In this document: positions 12,978 to 14,727 of the stretch, piece by piece
How the letters are laid out: every line of letters starts with the position of its first letter
Position numbering within the stretch: position 1 is the stretch's first letter
Source of the DNA: Candidatus Neomicrothrix sp. UBA2110
GTDB taxonomy: Bacteria > Actinomycetota > Acidimicrobiia > Acidimicrobiales > Poriferisodalaceae
DNA: 14,727 nucleotides
Assembly: GCA_002331465.1 (NCBI GenBank)
Contig: DCYM01000141.1
Coordinates: 1 to 14,727 of the forward strand
Reading direction: 5' to 3'
The notes under the pieces: generated by a model
Databases searched by the model: none
Told to the model about the DNA's origin: nothing
Seen by the model: the letters and a program-made list of their open reading frames with translations, nothing else
Program-made: the position numbers and the translations under genes

Positions 12978-13628
12978 TTAAGGGGCAAGGCGCTCCAAGC
13001 TCCAGGTTTTACCAGTTCGTGTATAGAGCAGGCGATCATGAAGGCGGTGGGGGCGTCCTTGCCAAAATTCGACCGTGTCGGCTACCAGAATGTAACCGCC
13101 CCAGTGCACTGGGCGTTCTGGCGATGCGCCTCCCAGGTCCGAGTCGAGTTGCCTCCATTTATCTTCAAGTTCTTGACGGTCTCTCACCGGATGGCTCTGG
13201 TTTGATACGACTGCCGAAATTCGCGAGGCGCGGTCGCGACCGGAGAAATACTGGTCACTGCTTTCGGGCTTCATTTTTTTTACTGTCCCCGTCAATCGTA
13301 TTTGGCGCTCTAACTCCAGCCAACCAAGTAGGGCAGCGGCGGTTTCTTTTTGTGCCAGGTCCCGTCCTTTGCGGCTTTCATAGTTGGTGTAAAAAACAAA
13401 ACCGCCGTCGGCGTAACCGCGAAGTAAGACATTGCGAAGCGACGGTTCTGACTCTTCATTGACTGTTCCTAGTGTCATCGCATTTGCGTTGTGGAACTTC
13501 AGTTCTTCGGCATAGGCCATCCAAGTGTCAAAGAGACGCATCGGGTCGGCAGGAGCGTCAGCTTTGGATAATCCGTGTGCCATCAAGGTTTCGCGGATCG
13601 TCTTCAACTCATTCGATTCTGGCATCAC
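12978..13628 (-). CDS. pdxH: pyridoxamine 5'-phosphate oxidase
   Basis: A 216-residue FMN-dependent enzyme oxidising pyridoxine 5'-phosphate or pyridoxamine 5'-phosphate to pyridoxal 5'-phosphate. Characteristic stretches are MTLGTVNEESEPSLRNVLLRG, FVFYTNYESRKGRDL, LLGWLELERQIRLTGTV, YFSGRDRASRISAVVSNQS, PVHWGGYILVADTVEFWQG and the ending RPHRLHDRLLY with LERLAP, the substrate-binding RxH and conserved C-terminus. The length is standard. GTG at 13628 and ATG at 13625 are adjacent starts; CGGAG lies about 9 nt upstream of the GTG. It is divergent from the crcB pair across 35 bp. Confidence 0.97.
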   Translation of the reverse strand: MMPESNELKTIRETLMAHGLSKADAPADPMRLFDTWMAYAEELKFHNANAMTLGTVNEESEPSLRNVLLRGYADGGFVFYTNYESRKGRDLAQKETAAALLGWLELERQIRLTGTVKKMKPESSDQYFSGRDRASRISAVVSNQSHPVRDRQELEDKWRQLDSDLGGASPERPVHWGGYILVADTVEFWQGRPHRLHDRLLYTRTGKTWSLERLAP

Positions 13629-13663
13629 TGTGTGGGCTCCGCTTCTCTACTAGGCACTATGCC

Positions 13664-14011
13664 ATGACAACACGATCTGCGTCCGCTGTCATGGTCGCAG
13701 CAGTGGTCGGCGCAGGTTCTCGCTGGTTCCTTGGCATCTCAGTTGGCCAAGAGTGCGGGCTACTAGTAGCAAACATCGCCGGTTGTGCATTGATTGGATG
13801 GGCTTCTCACTCGCAGGAACAGAAGTGGGACCAGGTGTGGTTAACCGCCGGATTATGCGGATCATTCACGAGTTTTTCTGGCTTAGCCGTCCAACTCGCT
13901 ACGGGACTCGAAGCCCAAAGATGGTCGTATGTTTCTCTCTGGGCCGCTGCATCGTTACTCGGTTGCGGTGTTGGTTTTGACCTCGGTCGGTCATTCAGGG
14001 GCAGTCGATGA
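13664..14011 (+). CDS. crcB: CrcB/Fluc fluoride channel subunit 1
   Basis: A 115-residue, four-helix membrane protein of the Fluc family, which exports toxic fluoride as a dual-topology dimer. AAVVGAGSRWFLG is the first-helix Arg motif, VANIAGCALIGW holds the pore Asn37, and AGLCGSFTSFSGLAVQ is the central break with both pore phenylalanines (Phe68, Phe71). The frame is open upstream to 13472, but that part is antisense to pdxH, so ATG at 13664 is taken. No fluoride riboswitch fits in the 35-bp gap. It overlaps the second subunit by 4 nt (ATGA). Confidence 0.93.
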   Translation: MTTRSASAVMVAAVVGAGSRWFLGISVGQECGLLVANIAGCALIGWASHSQEQKWDQVWLTAGLCGSFTSFSGLAVQLATGLEAQRWSYVSLWAAASLLGCGVGFDLGRSFRGSR

Positions 14012-14328
14012 CAATCTTGTTGTTCGTTCTCGCTGCAAGCTTCGGTGCAATAATCCGTTGGAAAATGACCAACTATTGGGGATGGGTGGGCACCTGGGCG
14101 CTGAACATGGCCGGTGCCTTGGGGTTGGGGTTTCTAGCAGGATTGGGAGGGACGCTACTCACAGTCGTAGGAACAGCGGGAATCGGCGCTCTGACCACAG
14201 TTTCAGGAGTAGCACGCGAAGTCTCTACGTTGGCTTCAGTTTCTCAACTACGCGCCGCCACGTACCTTTTCGCGACTCTTCTGACGGGCGTCTGTGCGGC
14301 GTGGATAGGTGTTCACTGGGGGATGTGA
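14008..14328 (+). CDS. crcB: CrcB/Fluc fluoride channel subunit 2 (Phe-box lost)
   Basis: A 106-residue paralogue of the preceding gene. LAASFGAIIRW matches the first-helix motif and WALNMAGALGLGF keeps the pore Asn33, but the central break reads GIGALTTVSGVARE: the two phenylalanines are replaced by Leu62 and Val65. Tandem crcB genes usually encode obligate heterodimers in opposite membrane orientation, where one copy often degenerates. The 4-nt ATGA overlap suits balanced synthesis. The stop TGA abuts the serS stop in the palindrome TGATCA, with no space for a terminator between. Confidence 0.9.
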   Translation: MTILLFVLAASFGAIIRWKMTNYWGWVGTWALNMAGALGLGFLAGLGGTLLTVVGTAGIGALTTVSGVAREVSTLASVSQLRAATYLFATLLTGVCAAWIGVHWGM

Positions 14329-14727
14329 TCAAGTCGGTCCCGGTATGGAATCGAAACCCGTGTAGGGCCTCAGCGCTTCTGGAATCGACACTGAGCCATC
14401 AACTTGCTGTCCATTTTCCATCAGAAAGACGAGCGTACGAGAAATCGCGCAAGCGGTGCCATTCAAAGTGTGGAGCAAGCCCGTGCCATCGCCGCGATAC
14501 CGACTACCCATACGTCGGGCTGAATAATCCGTGTAATTGGAACAAGACGTCACTTCGCGGTAGGCACCTTCAGACGGCAACCAAACTTCGAGATCATATT
14601 TTTTAGCCGCGGCCGCGCCAAGATCACCAGCAGCAATATTGATTACTCGGTAGGGCAATTCGAGGGACGCCACAATTTCCTCCTGTATAGATCGGAGGGT
14701 TTCCAGTTCATCCCAACTGCTTTCAGG
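14329..14727 (-). CDS. serS: seryl-tRNA synthetase, C-terminal part (N-terminus beyond window)
   Basis: The last 132 residues of a class II aminoacyl-tRNA synthetase charging tRNA-Ser. The frame is open to the window edge: SSWDELETL, then ELPYRVINIAAGDLGAAAAK, KYDLEVWLPSEGAYREVTS, CSNYTDYSARRMGSRYRGDG, LHTLNGTACAISRTL (class II motif 3 with its Arg) and IPEALRPYTGF. The motif 2 region and coiled-coil arm lie outside. The CSN turn is followed by YTDYSARR where CGDFQARR is common, an ordinary variant. Confidence 0.96.
   Translation of the reverse strand, partial: PESSWDELETLRSIQEEIVASLELPYRVINIAAGDLGAAAAKKYDLEVWLPSEGAYREVTSCSNYTDYSARRMGSRYRGDGTGLLHTLNGTACAISRTLVFLMENGQQVDGSVSIPEALRPYTGFDSIPGPT

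Noticed and set aside
12950..13462. 170-codon plus-strand open frame
   Set aside because: Antisense to pdxH, which matches its family over full length.
13629..13663. fluoride riboswitch before crcB
   Set aside because: The gap to pdxH is only 35 bp and no riboswitch core is visible.
13929..14606. 225-codon plus-strand open frame
   Set aside because: Runs out of frame through crcB2 and antisense to serS; Arg/Ser-rich shadow composition.
1..14727. CRISPR array, insertion sequence, prophage or integron
   Set aside because: No spaced direct repeats, no transposase or integrase motifs, and no abrupt change in composition were seen on either strand.

Overview
The window is a gene-dense stretch of an actinobacterial chromosome with moderate GC (roughly 50 percent by eye). 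A WhiB-family regulator, an MshA-type glycosyltransferase, oligoribonuclease, and start codons lying 6-8 nt after TANNNT boxes (leaderless mRNAs) all point to Actinomycetota. Moderate GC and short intergenic gaps suggest an aquatic, streamlined lineage, possibly Acidimicrobiia; that placement is inference. No insertion sequence, integrase, phage gene or CRISPR array was seen.

Left part (1-4004 and on to 5649). A minus-strand cluster runs MoaD/ThiS-like carrier, polytopic membrane protein (joined by TAATG), then an MshA-like glycosyltransferase leaving the left edge. A histidine phosphatase is transcribed divergently from it. A second minus-strand operon holds a YtcJ-like amidohydrolase and a CobW/G3E GTPase (17-nt overlap), followed by a small acidic ORF.

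Middle (5650-8812). There is a possible small Cys-containing protein on plus, a bicupin-like protein, tRNA-Lys(TTT), YbaK-type deacylase, a small basic protein, and dUTPase (minus) divergent from oligoribonuclease (plus).

Right part (8813-14727). A metallo-beta-lactamase-fold hydrolase is followed by a gene with WhiB7 hallmarks (four cysteines, GIWGG turn, AT-hook). It is preceded by a roughly 480-nt leader containing an intrinsic terminator, a competing 12-bp antiterminator that takes up the terminator's 5' arm, and a very strong Shine-Dalgarno in front of an ATG-TAG start-stop pair. This looks like a ribosome-sensing attenuator and is the most interesting element here. Next come a coupled TlpA-like thioredoxin, CcdA and poly-gamma-glutamate-hydrolase-like operon, pdxH (minus), two tandem CrcB/Fluc fluoride channel subunits of which the second lacks both pore phenylalanines, and the C-terminal part of serS (minus) leaving the right edge.
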